From positions 62,001 to 126,000 of the forward strand of contig NZ_JACIIU010000007.1 of assembly GCF_014205685.1 (NCBI RefSeq): DNA of 64,000 bases. Direction: 5' to 3'. Of the stretch, positions 45,869 to 56,377 are shown piece by piece. Under the pieces are notes generated by a model. That model had not been told where the DNA came from. It worked only from the letters and a program-made list of their open reading frames with translations, and searched no databases. This DNA comes from Paenochrobactrum gallinarii (GTDB lineage Bacteria > Pseudomonadota > Alphaproteobacteria > Rhizobiales > Rhizobiaceae). Within the stretch, counting starts at the first letter, position 1, and the number at the start of each line of letters is the position of its first letter. A program made the translations under genes and the position numbers.

Positions 45869-47154
45869 TTATCCCCTTCAGCCTGAGTTTTATGACTAGT
45901 AGGGACATCTCCTGCCTCAACCCGTTTAGAAAACTCCGTATTCTGTCCGGCAGCCAGTCGTTTTGCCTGCCCCACCCAATCTTCGCGCTCTATACGCCCG
46001 CCAAAGGCAAGAAACTCATCGAATGCAGCAATATCTGCTGGCGTCCATGCGGCGATCTGATCAAAATGGAAGATGCCGTGTTTATGCAGTTTCTCTTCAT
46101 TGACGGCACCAACCCCTTTAATAAGGGTCAGATTGTCAGGAGCATCACCTCGCGGTGCCTGAAGAGCGCCTTTTGGCACAAAGCTTGCGGCCACTTGCAC
46201 TTTGGCAGCCTCATTGCCTTGTTCAGCCAAGGCTTCTCTGGTCAGCGCAACAGTGACAAAATCTGCCGTATCCTTGCTTGCAGGAGCATCTTCAATCAGC
46301 TCTGCCACTTCATCATCATCAACACCCAGATAGGCCGCAATTACCTTTGGATCGTCACGGACAAATTCCGGCGAGCCATCAGAAATCTTGGTGCCATATT
46401 CAAGCACGATAACGTGATCAGATATTTCCATCACTACCGACATATCATGCTCAATGAGCAGGATAGAGGTACCGGTTTCGTTTTTAATATCCAGCAACAG
46501 CTTGTTGAGTTCGGCCGATTCACGCGGGTTCAGACCTGCTGCCGGCTCATCGAGACAGAGCATTTCTGGCTCTGTGCACATGGCACGGGCAATTTCCAGA
46601 CGACGCTGATCACCATAGGGAAGGTCACCGGCCGGATCATCAGCACGATCAATCAGATCGATTTTCTCAAGCCAGCGGGTAGCTTTTTCAATCGCTTCCC
46701 TGGCCGCATGTTTATAGGCAGGCATCCCCAAAAGTCCGAGGATAGTGTAGCCCGATGAACGCATCAGCTTATTATGCTGGGCAACCAGCAGGTTTTCCAA
46801 AACAGTCAAACCGGTAAACAAACGAATATTCTGGAAGGTACGCGCCACATGCGCCTTCTGCGTGATCTTAAAATCAGGCAGACGTTCCAGCAAAAACTGT
46901 TCGCCGGATTTGCGCGTCATGGTCAACATGCCACCGGTTGGTTTGTAAAAACCGGTAATACAGTTGAACACGGTGGTTTTACCGGCCCCGTTCGGGCCGA
47001 TAATTGCAGTAATTTCCCCACGCTTCACATTAAAAGACAGGTCATTGATTGCAACCAGCCCGCCAAAGCGCATGGATAAATGTTCTACCTTGAGAATCTC
47101 ATCTCCGGTTTTGTTGGTAGACATCATATTTGCTTCCGCCATCAATCCCGCCAT
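45865..47154 (-). CDS. livG: LivG ATP-binding protein with fused C-terminal helix-hairpin-helix-like domain
   Basis: 429 residues, far longer than the usual 255-290. The N-terminal ABC domain is complete: GPNGAGKT near 52, RTFQNIRLFTGLTVLENLLV near 105, DLPYGDQRRLEIARAM near 175 and LDEPAAGLNPRE. After a linker (about 290-355) comes a second domain with NLTLIKGVGAVNEEKLHKHG and FHFDQIAAWTPADIAAFDEF, then RIEREDWVGQAKRLA. This is the helix-hairpin-helix-like module also attached to NuoE and ribosomal L21 in alphaproteobacteria. What it does on LivG is unknown. It overlaps livM by one base and livF by four. Confidence 0.93.
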   Translation of the reverse strand: MAGLMAEANMMSTNKTGDEILKVEHLSMRFGGLVAINDLSFNVKRGEITAIIGPNGAGKTTVFNCITGFYKPTGGMLTMTRKSGEQFLLERLPDFKITQKAHVARTFQNIRLFTGLTVLENLLVAQHNKLMRSSGYTILGLLGMPAYKHAAREAIEKATRWLEKIDLIDRADDPAGDLPYGDQRRLEIARAMCTEPEMLCLDEPAAGLNPRESAELNKLLLDIKNETGTSILLIEHDMSVVMEISDHVIVLEYGTKISDGSPEFVRDDPKVIAAYLGVDDDEVAELIEDAPASKDTADFVTVALTREALAEQGNEAAKVQVAASFVPKGALQAPRGDAPDNLTLIKGVGAVNEEKLHKHGIFHFDQIAAWTPADIAAFDEFLAFGGRIEREDWVGQAKRLAAGQNTEFSKRVEAGDVPTSHKTQAEGDK

Positions 47155-48530
47155 TAGCCATGCCCTTCCTTAGTAAAGGCACCTGACACCATTTTTTTAC
47201 CGTGCAGAAATGCACTTGGTTCTCGTTTGCCGACAAAGCCGCGCGGTTTCCAAACCATCATCACAACCATCGCCAGACCGAAGATCAGCATGCGATAGAG
47301 TTCCGGTGTGAAATCGGGACCGAATATAGCTTTCAAGAAAGTCATATCACGCAAGATTTCCGTGCCGCCAATCATAACAATGGCTGCCACTGCAATCCCC
47401 ATCAGCGAACCCATACCACCTAGAACCACAATCGCCAGAATAACGGCGGACTCCAGGAAGATGAAAGATTCCGGACTGACAAAGCCCTGACGTGCAGCAA
47501 AGAATGAACCTGCAAAACCACCAAACATTGCACCGGTAGCAAAAGCGGTGAGCTTGGTTGTGGTTGTATTGATACCCAGTGAGCGGCAAGCAATTTCATC
47601 TTCACGCAAAGCTTCCCATGCACGGCCAACCGGCATGCGACGCATTCTGATTGTCACCCAAGCTGTCAGCAGGGCTAAAAACAGGATTACGTAATAAAGG
47701 AAAATTTTGTAATGCGCTGCAGAGAACGACAAACCAAAGGTTGCCGCAAAACCATTCGGCGTAGCGTTAAACGGAATGCCGAAGAAGGTTGCTTTGGCAA
47801 TACCCGATACACCAAATGTTCCTTTGGTCACATCCGTCCAGTTAATCAGGACAAGGCGGATAATCTCACCAAATGCCAGCGTCACGATGGCAAGATAGTC
47901 ACCGCGCAAACGCAGCACCGGAAAACCTAGAATAACACCCCAAAGGGCTGCAAAAATACCGGCCATCGGCAGCAAAATCCAGAAGGACAAGCCCCAATAG
48001 CTTGAGATCAATGCGTAAGAATAAGCACCCACTGCATAGAAAGCGACATAGCCCAGATCAAGCAGACCTGCGAGGCCGACAACAATGTTCAGCCCCCATG
48101 CCAGCATCACATAAATGAGGATCTGGACACCAAAATTGTCGATCCATTTCAATGATCCCTGCATGCCAAAGACATTGACGATGAACACAGGATAAATCAG
48201 CAGAATGGCAATACCGATCTGCGCAATGTGTTTACGGATAAAAGACTGGCTCTCGGCCTTAACAGGCTGAGCCGCTTTTGCCATTTTGCGCTTATCAAGC
48301 CAAGGCTCGAGAAAGGCCTTGAACAAAAAGCGCCCCACCGCGGCAATGGCCACAATTGTGAAAAGCTGCGGCCAGCGTGTTGTTAATATCAGCTGGTTAT
48401 TAATGTTCTGATCCGTTTTAAAACCGACGATCAAAACAAAAAGCCCCAGAGCCAGCAAACCAGCCATAATCCCTTCGCGAAGGGCTTTGCCGAAAACGGA
48501 TTCGTTACGTGAAGACGATTGTAGCGCCAT
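47154..48530 (-). CDS. livM: Branched-chain amino acid ABC transporter, permease LivM
   Basis: 458 residues with about ten membrane segments. VGLAGLLDLGYVAFYAVGAY near 152 and the cytoplasmic loop RVGRAWEALREDEIACRSLG near 305 (the EAA-like contact with the ATPase) are typical. About 100 residues at the N terminus, with two more membrane segments, go beyond the standard LivM core; this is seen also in other LivM proteins of the order. It starts two bases after livH. Confidence 0.94.
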   Translation of the reverse strand: MALQSSSRNESVFGKALREGIMAGLLALGLFVLIVGFKTDQNINNQLILTTRWPQLFTIVAIAAVGRFLFKAFLEPWLDKRKMAKAAQPVKAESQSFIRKHIAQIGIAILLIYPVFIVNVFGMQGSLKWIDNFGVQILIYVMLAWGLNIVVGLAGLLDLGYVAFYAVGAYSYALISSYWGLSFWILLPMAGIFAALWGVILGFPVLRLRGDYLAIVTLAFGEIIRLVLINWTDVTKGTFGVSGIAKATFFGIPFNATPNGFAATFGLSFSAAHYKIFLYYVILFLALLTAWVTIRMRRMPVGRAWEALREDEIACRSLGINTTTTKLTAFATGAMFGGFAGSFFAARQGFVSPESFIFLESAVILAIVVLGGMGSLMGIAVAAIVMIGGTEILRDMTFLKAIFGPDFTPELYRMLIFGLAMVVMMVWKPRGFVGKREPSAFLHGKKMVSGAFTKEGHG

Positions 48531-48532
48531 GA

Positions 48533-49441
48533 TTACACCTTTTCGACTTCAGGACGACCGAGAATACCGGACGGCATAAAGATCAGTACGATGGCAAGAA
48601 TAGAGAATGCCGCGACGTCTTTATAATCAATCGAGAAATAAGCAGACCAAAGCGCTTCGATCAGGCCAATCAGCAATCCACCAACCACAGCGCCTGGAAG
48701 CGAACCAATACCGCCCAGAACTGCCGCAGTGAACGCTTTGACGCCTGGTGTAAAGCCGTCTGCGAAGGAAATAACGCCGTAGAATGACAGATAAAGCGTA
48801 CCTGCAACGGCGGCGAGCATCGCACCCATGACGAATGTTAGCGAAATAACGCGATCAACATTAATACCGAGTAACGCCGCCATTTTGCGATCTTGTTCAC
48901 AAGCACGTTGTGCGCGGCCAAGCGATGTACGGTTAACCACATACCAGAACGCTGTCAGCAGGACTGCTGTAACCACAACCACCACGATTTGCTTCAATGA
49001 AATGGTTACATTACTGCCAAACAGTGAATATGAATCATTGATCAGATTCGGGATTGCTTTATTGCGCGGCCCTTGTGTGACCTGCACAAAGTTTGACAAA
49101 GCAATCGACATACCGATGGCTGTAATCAGTGGTGCCAAGCGGAAAGAACCGCGCAAAGGACGGTATGCTACCCGCTCAATTGCCCAGCTCCAAAGACCCG
49201 TCAGCAACATTGCTACAATCATCATGATCAATAGCGCCAATGCGACAGGCAAAGCACCGATAAAGGTCGTGATAATCAAAAAAACAATCAGCGCCATAAA
49301 TGCGCCAAGCATGAAGACATCACCATGAGCAAAGTTGATCATGCCGATGATGCCATAAACCATCGTATAGCCGATGGCGATCAGACCGTAGATCGAACCG
49401 AGCGCAAGCCCATTGATCACTTGCTGAAAGAAATATTCCAT
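48533..49441 (-). CDS. livH: Branched-chain amino acid ABC transporter, permease LivH
   Basis: 302 residues from the ATG at 49441 (MEYFFQQVINGLALGSIYGL); another ATG at 49456 adds five. Eight or so membrane segments; YGIIGMINFAHGDVFMLGAF near residue 30 is the LivH mark and SLGRAQRACEQDRKMAALLG near 175 the ATPase contact loop. First gene of livHMGF-DUF6867-livK. Confidence 0.94.
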   Translation of the reverse strand: MEYFFQQVINGLALGSIYGLIAIGYTMVYGIIGMINFAHGDVFMLGAFMALIVFLIITTFIGALPVALALLIMMIVAMLLTGLWSWAIERVAYRPLRGSFRLAPLITAIGMSIALSNFVQVTQGPRNKAIPNLINDSYSLFGSNVTISLKQIVVVVVTAVLLTAFWYVVNRTSLGRAQRACEQDRKMAALLGINVDRVISLTFVMGAMLAAVAGTLYLSFYGVISFADGFTPGVKAFTAAVLGGIGSLPGAVVGGLLIGLIEALWSAYFSIDYKDVAAFSILAIVLIFMPSGILGRPEVEKV

Positions 49442-49857
49442 CGAAGAGCCACCCATTATTTTATGCGGGACGTTATAATTATGCCCTGAACGGCTTGGTT
49501 GTTATCCCTAAAAACCAAAACTAAACGCTGTATTACGGAATGCAAGCGGTTTTCATATCAGACATTCGGCTAATAGAATTGTTCGCTTTTGCACGAATAT
49601 GGTTAGATAATTGATATTAAAGGCTGTTTTCCTGCTTTTAATACCCGTAATAATTGTATTCCCGCTGCCATATCGCCTGTTCAAAAAGAGCAGGTTTTTG
49701 AAAAAAATTAAGCAATTGAGTCGCTGTAAATCCATTTTAGAAAAATTTTCTATGCCTGCTTGGAACTATTCCTGAACTGACACGTTTTGATTTCACAGCA
49801 TTAAAGAATTTTGAGGATTTAATGCGATGCGTAAATTTAGGTTTTAAGGAGTTAGAC
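49442..49857. other. Divergent spacer between livH and the DUF883 gene
   Basis: About 415 bases, AT-rich, without a gene. It holds the EcfG-type promoter at 49762 for the DUF883 gene. The liv promoter should also be here but I see no clear one. Confidence 0.5.
49762..49786 (+). promoter_or_regulatory. EcfG-type general stress promoter
   Basis: GGAAC, 16 bases, CGTT: this is the consensus of the alphaproteobacterial general stress sigma factor EcfG (GGAAC-N16/17-CGTT). It lies 72 bases before the DUF883 start codon. Confidence 0.7.
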
Positions 49858-50166
49858 ATGGCATCATCAACGGATAAAACCGCAGCAGAAGTACGCGATG
49901 CATTAGAAGCACAGATCACAGAAATGCGCAAAGAAATTGCTTCTTTGAGCAAATCACTCACAAAGAAGGGCTCAAGCCTTGCCGCTACAGCTGAAGATAC
50001 AGCATCGGAATTTTATGATGTTGTGCGTGAGCGTGGTGCACAGGCAGCTGATAAAGTTTCTCAGCAAGCCCGCATCGTCAAAGAAACTGCTCGCGAAAAT
50101 CCGATTGCAACACTTGCTGTTGTTGCCGGTATCAGTCTGCTGGTTGGATTGATTGCCCGCAAATAG
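49858..50166 (+). CDS. DUF883 family protein (ElaB/YqjD-like)
   Basis: 102 residues from the ATG at 49858 with AAGGAG seven to eight bases upstream. A long amphipathic, coiled-coil part (EVRDALEAQITEMRKEIASL, later KVSQQARIVKETARENP) is followed by one C-terminal membrane segment (ATLAVVAGISLLVGLIARK). In E. coli such proteins sit in the inner membrane and bind ribosomes in stationary phase. The EcfG promoter upstream fits a stress role. Two strong hairpins follow the stop codon. Confidence 0.9.
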   Translation: MASSTDKTAAEVRDALEAQITEMRKEIASLSKSLTKKGSSLAATAEDTASEFYDVVRERGAQAADKVSQQARIVKETARENPIATLAVVAGISLLVGLIARK

Positions 50167-50200
50167 AGTAAGCTATTTTTAAATGTCCCGTTTAATTATG

Positions 50201-50279
50201 CCGGTGAGTACTGAACAAGCGATCACCGGTTTCATGAGAGGGTGGGTCGTCCATTGCCCCCCAGATGACTCACCCTCTC
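50201..50279 (+). terminator. Two successive hairpins after the DUF883 gene
   Basis: CCGGTGA pairs with TCACCGG (50201-50229). Then GAGAGGGTGGGTCGTC pairs with GATGACTCACCCTCTC (50236-50279), 16 pairs with two G-U, followed by only a weak T-rich stretch. Terminator or the structured 3' end of a small RNA. Confidence 0.6.
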
Positions 50280-50412
50280 TATAATTTCATAAATGAACAT
50301 GTTTGAGTTTGATGTCACGGGTACCACCATACTGATTGTATCCTGATCAGTAAAATTCTCAAATATTGAAATTTCTTTCGCCTGACTACACCCATTCACA
50401 CGGGAGAAAAAT

Positions 50413-50559
50413 ATGAATCGCAACACGCTTTATCTTCTGCTTGGCGCTCTGATCGTCATTATTATCGGTTTCAGTATTTACACTTATCAGCAAGAAACCA
50501 AGCCATCCGGTGTTGAACTTAAAATCAACGAAAACGGTGTTTCTGTTGAACAAAACTAA
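50413..50559 (+). CDS. Small single-span membrane protein, 48 residues
   Basis: GGGAG six bases before the ATG gives a good start. MNRNTLYLLLGALIVIIIGF is a membrane segment at the N terminus; the outer part reads YTYQQETKPSGVELKINENG and ends SVEQN. Similar short proteins with the GVELKIxxNGISVEQN end occur in Rhizobiales as far as I recall. Function unknown. A bidirectional terminator follows, shared with the ATP synthase operon. Confidence 0.75.
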   Translation: MNRNTLYLLLGALIVIIIGFSIYTYQQETKPSGVELKINENGVSVEQN

Positions 50560-50607
50560 TCATTAAAAGGCGCTATTCACCATCGCCCAACCTCCAAATA
50601 CAGACAA

Positions 50608-50635
50608 TAAAAAAACGGGCTTGCGCCCGTTTTAA
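50608..50635 (+). terminator. Bidirectional terminator, small membrane protein / atp operon
   Basis: AAAACGGGC-TTGC-GCCCGTTTT with an A-run before the stem, which gives T-runs on both strands. Confidence 0.88.
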
Positions 50636-50660
50636 AACTATTCAGATCAAGAAACCAAAC

Positions 50661-51068
50661 TTATGCAGGAAGAATTGCGCCCTGCAAAGTCATCAGCTGG
50701 TGCAAGAAAGCTTCCAGCTTGGTGCGGTGTTCATGATTGTCACTGTTGTCTAAGGAATGACGCGCTTCATCAATGCGACGCTGCAAATCGGAACGATCCA
50801 ATTCGTCAATATGCGTTGCAGATTCTGCCAAGATAGAACAGCCATTTGCCGAAATATCTGCAAAACCACCGTAAACAACGTATGAATCAGCTTTACCATC
50901 AGGTGTTTTAACACTGACAATGCCCGGCATGATTGTTGTCATCAACGGCGAATGTCCGGCAAGCGCGGTCAAATAGCCTTCGCTGCCCGGAATGACGACT
51001 TCCGTTACCTGCGTCGAAAGCAGAAGTCGCTCAGGCGACACCAGTTCGAATTGGAAAGCTACAGACAT
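50661..51068 (-). CDS. atpC: ATP synthase F1, epsilon subunit
   Basis: 135 residues. FQFELVSPERLLLSTQVTEV at the N terminus and GSEGYLTALAGHSPLMTTI near 28 are the beta-sandwich; the helical end follows. It couples and regulates the rotor of F1. Last gene of atpHAGDC, after a 70-base spacer with a hairpin. Confidence 0.95.
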   Translation of the reverse strand: MSVAFQFELVSPERLLLSTQVTEVVIPGSEGYLTALAGHSPLMTTIMPGIVSVKTPDGKADSYVVYGGFADISANGCSILAESATHIDELDRSDLQRRIDEARHSLDNSDNHEHRTKLEAFLHQLMTLQGAILPA

Positions 51069-51098
51069 GGGTTCTCACTCAGATTGCTAAACAGACTG

Positions 51099-51132
51099 GA
51101 AGTCCCGGCAGGTCGATACCTGCAGGGACTTC
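51099..51132 (-). other. Hairpin between atpD and atpC
   Basis: GAAGTCCC pairs with GGGACTTC and CAGGT with ACCTG inside. No T-run on the minus strand, so more likely a processing or stabilising hairpin than a terminator. Confidence 0.5.
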
Positions 51133-51138
51133 AACTTA

Positions 51139-52683
<1,545 letters not shown>

Positions 52684-52694
52684 TTACCTTCCGA

Positions 52695-53573
52695 TTAGAG
52701 CGCTTCCGCGCCCGAAATGATTTCGATCAGTTCCTTAGTGATCTGGGCCTGACGCTGACGGTTATATGTGATCGACAATTTGTTGATCATATCACCGGCG
52801 TTACGCGTCGCATTATCCATAGCACTCATCTTCGCGCCCATTTCGCCCGCCACATTTTCCAGCAATGCGCGGAAAATCTGGACCGAAATATTACGCGGGA
52901 TCAGCGTGCTGAGGATAGCCGCAGGATCAGGTTCGTATTCATAAATCGCGCCATCGGAACCGGTAGCTTCGCTGCCCTGCGGCGCAGAGGCCGGAATGAG
53001 CTGCAATGCGGTTGGCACCTGAGCGATGACCGACTTGAATTCAGAATAGAACAGTGTGCAAACGTCAAACGCACCTTCTTCGAACAGCTTGATGACCTTG
53101 TGGCCGATATCATCCGCATGGATGAAAGCAAGCTGTTTGACTTCGCGCAGATTGACATGGTCGATAATGTTGGCAGCGAATTCACGACGCAGAATATCCG
53201 CGCCTTTTTTACCCACTGTCAAAATCTTGACCGTTTTGCCCTGGCTAAGGAGCTTTCTTGCATGATCGCGCGCATGGCGTGCGATCTGTGAGTTAAAGCC
53301 ACCGCAAAGGCCTCGTTCCGCCGTAGCGACGACGAGCAGATGCACGTCGTCCTTTCCGGTTCCGGTCATCAGCTGCGGAGCATCATCACCGCTTACATTC
53401 TCAGCAATGTTTGCCAATACGGCACTCATACGCTGCGAGTAAGGGCGGGCTGCTTCCGCTGCTTCCTGGGCACGGCGCAGTTTAGCCGCAGCGACCATTT
53501 GCATCGCTTTGGTAATTTTCTGCGTCGCCTTGACCGAGGCGATACGGTTTCTCAGATCCTTTAGTGAAGGCAT
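52695..53573 (-). CDS. atpG: ATP synthase F1, gamma subunit
   Basis: 292 residues; the central rotor stalk. [20 protein letters not shown] at the N terminus with [17 protein letters not shown] near 20, [13 protein letters not shown] near 90, and the C-terminal signature [20 protein letters not shown] near 250. Fourth-to-first order in the operon is as usual: it lies between atpA and atpD. Confidence 0.97.
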   Translation of the reverse strand: MPSLKDLRNRIASVKATQKITKAMQMVAAAKLRRAQEAAEAARPYSQRMSAVLANIAENVSGDDAPQLMTGTGKDDVHLLVVATAERGLCGGFNSQIARHARDHARKLLSQGKTVKILTVGKKGADILRREFAANIIDHVNLREVKQLAFIHADDIGHKVIKLFEEGAFDVCTLFYSEFKSVIAQVPTALQLIPASAPQGSEATGSDGAIYEYEPDPAAILSTLIPRNISVQIFRALLENVAGEMGAKMSAMDNATRNAGDMINKLSITYNRQRQAQITKELIEIISGAEAL

Positions 53574-53594
53574 CCGTTCATCCCGTCACAAAGT

Positions 53595-55124
53595 TCAAGC
53601 AAAGGACTTGGCGTAAGCGTCAACCGCTGCCTTGAGCTTTGCCTTGATGTCATCGGTAAGAGCTTTCTCATCACGGATCGCTTCAAGCACATCTTTGTGC
53701 TCGGTGCGCAGTGAGGACAGAAGACCCTGTTCGAATTTGCCAACCTGATTAACAGCGATTGCATCGAGATAGCCGTTAACACCGGCATAAATCACTGCAA
53801 CCTGTTCTTCTGTTTTCAGCGGCGAGAACTGCGGCTGCTTCAGAAGTTCGGTCAGACGTGCACCACGGTTCAAAAGACGCTGGGTTGCAGCATCAAGATC
53901 GGAACCGAACTGGGCAAATGCTGCCATTTCGCGGTACTGTGCAAGCTCACCTTTAATGGAGCCGGCAACCTGTTTCATCGCTTTGACCTGGGCCGCAGAA
54001 CCAACGCGGGAAACAGACAGACCAACGTTCACAGCAGGACGGATACCCTGGTAGAACAGGTTTGTTTCCAAGAAGATCTGACCGTCAGTAATCGAAATCA
54101 CGTTGGTCGGAATAAAGGCAGAAACGTCGTTACCCTGTGTTTCAATAACTGGCAGAGCAGTCAAAGAACCGGCACCGTTTTCATCATTCAGCTTTGCAGC
54201 GCGCTCAAGCAAACGTGAGTGCAGATAGAAAACGTCACCAGGATATGCTTCACGGCCCGGAGGACGACGCAGCAACAGGGACATCTGACGATAAGCAACA
54301 GCCTGCTTGGAAAGGTCATCATAACCAATCAGAGCGTGCTGGCCGTTATCACGGAAATATTCACCGATAGCGCAACCTGCAAATGGTGCAAGGAACTGCA
54401 TCGGAGCAGGATCAGAAGCAGTCGCTGCGATCACAACGGAATATTCCAGTGCGCCGCGCTCTTCGAGAACCTTAACGAACTGAGCTACAGTTGAACGTTT
54501 CTGACCAACAGCTACGTAAATGCAGAACAGTTTATCTTTGTCCGGACCATTATCATGGATCGGCTTCTGGTTAAGGAAGCTGTCGAGAATGATAGCGGTT
54601 TTACCTGTCTGACGGTCACCAATGACCAGCTCGCGCTGACCACGACCAACTGGGATAAGGGCGTCAATCGCCTTCAGACCGGTCGACATTGGCTCATGCA
54701 CCGACTTACGCGGGATGATACCAGGAGCTTTAACGTCTACACGACGGCGTTCGGTCGCAACAATCGGACCTTTACCATCGATAGGATTACCAAGAGCATC
54801 AACAACACGACCAAGAAGACCCGGACCAACCGGTACGTCAACGATCGCGCCCGTACGCTTAACAGTATCGCCTTCCTTGATGTCACGGTCGGATCCGAAG
54901 ATAACAACACCGACATTGTCGCTTTCAAGGTTGAGCGCCATGCCGCGAATGCCACCAGGGAATTCGACCATTTCACCAGCCTGAACATTGTCCAGACCAT
55001 AGACGCGTGCAATACCGTCACCGACGGACAGAACCTGACCGACTTCGGAGACCTCAGCCTCCTTGCCAAAGTTCTTGATTTGCTCTTTCAGGATTGCGGA
55101 AATTTCCGCGGCGCGGATGTCCAT
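53595..55124 (-). CDS. atpA: ATP synthase F1, alpha subunit
   Basis: 509 residues. Nucleotide site GDRQTGKT near 169-176, [14 protein letters not shown] near 202, and SISRVG-type motif as [11 protein letters not shown] near 370. The start codon overlaps the atpH stop by one base (TGATG). Confidence 0.97.
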   Translation of the reverse strand: MDIRAAEISAILKEQIKNFGKEAEVSEVGQVLSVGDGIARVYGLDNVQAGEMVEFPGGIRGMALNLESDNVGVVIFGSDRDIKEGDTVKRTGAIVDVPVGPGLLGRVVDALGNPIDGKGPIVATERRRVDVKAPGIIPRKSVHEPMSTGLKAIDALIPVGRGQRELVIGDRQTGKTAIILDSFLNQKPIHDNGPDKDKLFCIYVAVGQKRSTVAQFVKVLEERGALEYSVVIAATASDPAPMQFLAPFAGCAIGEYFRDNGQHALIGYDDLSKQAVAYRQMSLLLRRPPGREAYPGDVFYLHSRLLERAAKLNDENGAGSLTALPVIETQGNDVSAFIPTNVISITDGQIFLETNLFYQGIRPAVNVGLSVSRVGSAAQVKAMKQVAGSIKGELAQYREMAAFAQFGSDLDAATQRLLNRGARLTELLKQPQFSPLKTEEQVAVIYAGVNGYLDAIAVNQVGKFEQGLLSSLRTEHKDVLEAIRDEKALTDDIKAKLKAAVDAYAKSFA

Positions 55125-55684
55125 CAGCCGACCTCTTTCAGTGCAAGCTTGAGAGAAGATAGTTTAGTGCGAAGAGAAGTGTCAATCTGGCGCGAACCCA
55201 TCTTGACGATAAGCCCGCCGAGAATCGACGGATCGACAGTGACATTAATTGCCACGTCCTTGCCGGCAACACCTTTCAGCGTTGCCTTCAATTCATTTTG
55301 CTGTGCAGTGGTCAGCTCGTAAGCAGACACAACATCAGCAGAAACTTCACCGCGATGTTCGGCAGCAATATTGCGGAAAGCTGCAATAATGCCCGGCATC
55401 ACGAATAAACGACGATTGCGTGCCACAACACGCAACAGATTTCCGACCAGCCCCTTGATGCCTGCCTTATCGGCGACATTGGAAATAGCGCGCAGCTGAT
55501 CTTCAGAGGTAAATACCGGACTGTTAATCAAACGGCGCAGATCTTCACTTCCTTCCAGAAGGGCTTCAAAACGAGCAAGATCTTTTTCCACAGCGGCAAC
55601 GGAATTGGTGTCGAGTGCCAAATCGAATAACGATCCTGCATAACGCTGAGCGACACCTGAAATGAGCGAAGACGTTTCTGTCAC
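55124..55684 (-). CDS. atpH: ATP synthase F1, delta subunit
   Basis: 186 residues; connects F1 to the outer stalk. [17 protein letters not shown] near 11 and the C-terminal [20 protein letters not shown] near 150 are the family marks. Start is GTG at 55684. First gene of the F1 operon; Fo genes are not in the window, which is usual for alphaproteobacteria. A 7-base inverted repeat (TTTGGCA/TGCCAAA) is in the leader at 55717. Confidence 0.95.
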   Translation of the reverse strand: MTETSSLISGVAQRYAGSLFDLALDTNSVAAVEKDLARFEALLEGSEDLRRLINSPVFTSEDQLRAISNVADKAGIKGLVGNLLRVVARNRRLFVMPGIIAAFRNIAAEHRGEVSADVVSAYELTTAQQNELKATLKGVAGKDVAINVTVDPSILGGLIVKMGSRQIDTSLRTKLSSLKLALKEVG

Positions 55685-55913
55685 GAAATACCAGCTCTCT
55701 ACGTTGCAATCATAATTTTGGCATTTTGTTTTGCCAAATTACGATCTGATTGAATGTTTCCGGAGAAACCTTTGACTACATAAGTAGCCGCACTGAATTT
55801 TGAATGCCGTCTAGCATAGACCAGCGGGACTCGCAACACGCGAATACCCCACTTTTCTATAACCTTGGCAGCAATTTTGGCATATTTTATCGCTCGACGA
55901 GCCAAAACTACCT

Positions 55914-56303
55914 TTATTGCACCAAACCGAAGGCAAAAAGCAGCGGTCCGGCAGCCAAGAAAAACTCTAGAATCGCAAAACTCCAATTATAGATTGAACT
56001 GGTTTTGTCCGACATAATTGAAATAAAACGACCAAATAATGTAAAGCCCCAAGCCGCACCAATTACAAGCCATAAAAACGGCTGTGCGAAGATTAAACAG
56101 CCCAGTCCTACCCCTAAATAGAACCCGGCCATTGTTGACCGGATTGTCGCCAAGCCCTCCTTACGACCGCCCGACAAATCCAAACGCAGCAATTTCAGCG
56201 TAAAAGCGGGCGCAAAAAACATAATCAAGCCGAATAATGAGGTTAGAAGTGCGCTTGTCCACGCCATCCATTCCCCGTTACTTGACGGCAGATAGAACTC
56301 CAT
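55914..56303 (-). CDS. DUF4345-like membrane protein
   Basis: 129 residues with four membrane segments (WMAWTSALLTSLFGLIMFFA, MAGFYLGVGLGCLIF, FLWLVIGAAWGFTLFGRF, FAILEFFLAAGPLLFAFGLV). The pattern with ATIRSTMAGFYLGVGLGC fits the DUF4345 family of unknown function. It lies 230 bases upstream of atpH on the same strand; the start is the ATG at 56303. Confidence 0.75.
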   Translation of the reverse strand: MEFYLPSSNGEWMAWTSALLTSLFGLIMFFAPAFTLKLLRLDLSGGRKEGLATIRSTMAGFYLGVGLGCLIFAQPFLWLVIGAAWGFTLFGRFISIMSDKTSSIYNWSFAILEFFLAAGPLLFAFGLVQ

Positions 56304-56377
56304 TTTGATATCCCTGTCCGAATTTTCTCAATAAGCATAAAGTAGCATCGAAAAACTGATAGTTACTGTCCGATACT

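Noticed and set aside
50232..50426. 64-codon open frame on the minus strand
   Set aside because: It lies across the hairpins after the DUF883 gene and opposes the small membrane protein start; no ribosome binding site.
55699..55986. 95-codon open frame on the minus strand between DUF4345 and atpH
   Set aside because: It overlaps the DUF4345 gene in another frame, has no family features, and the atp promoter must lie here.
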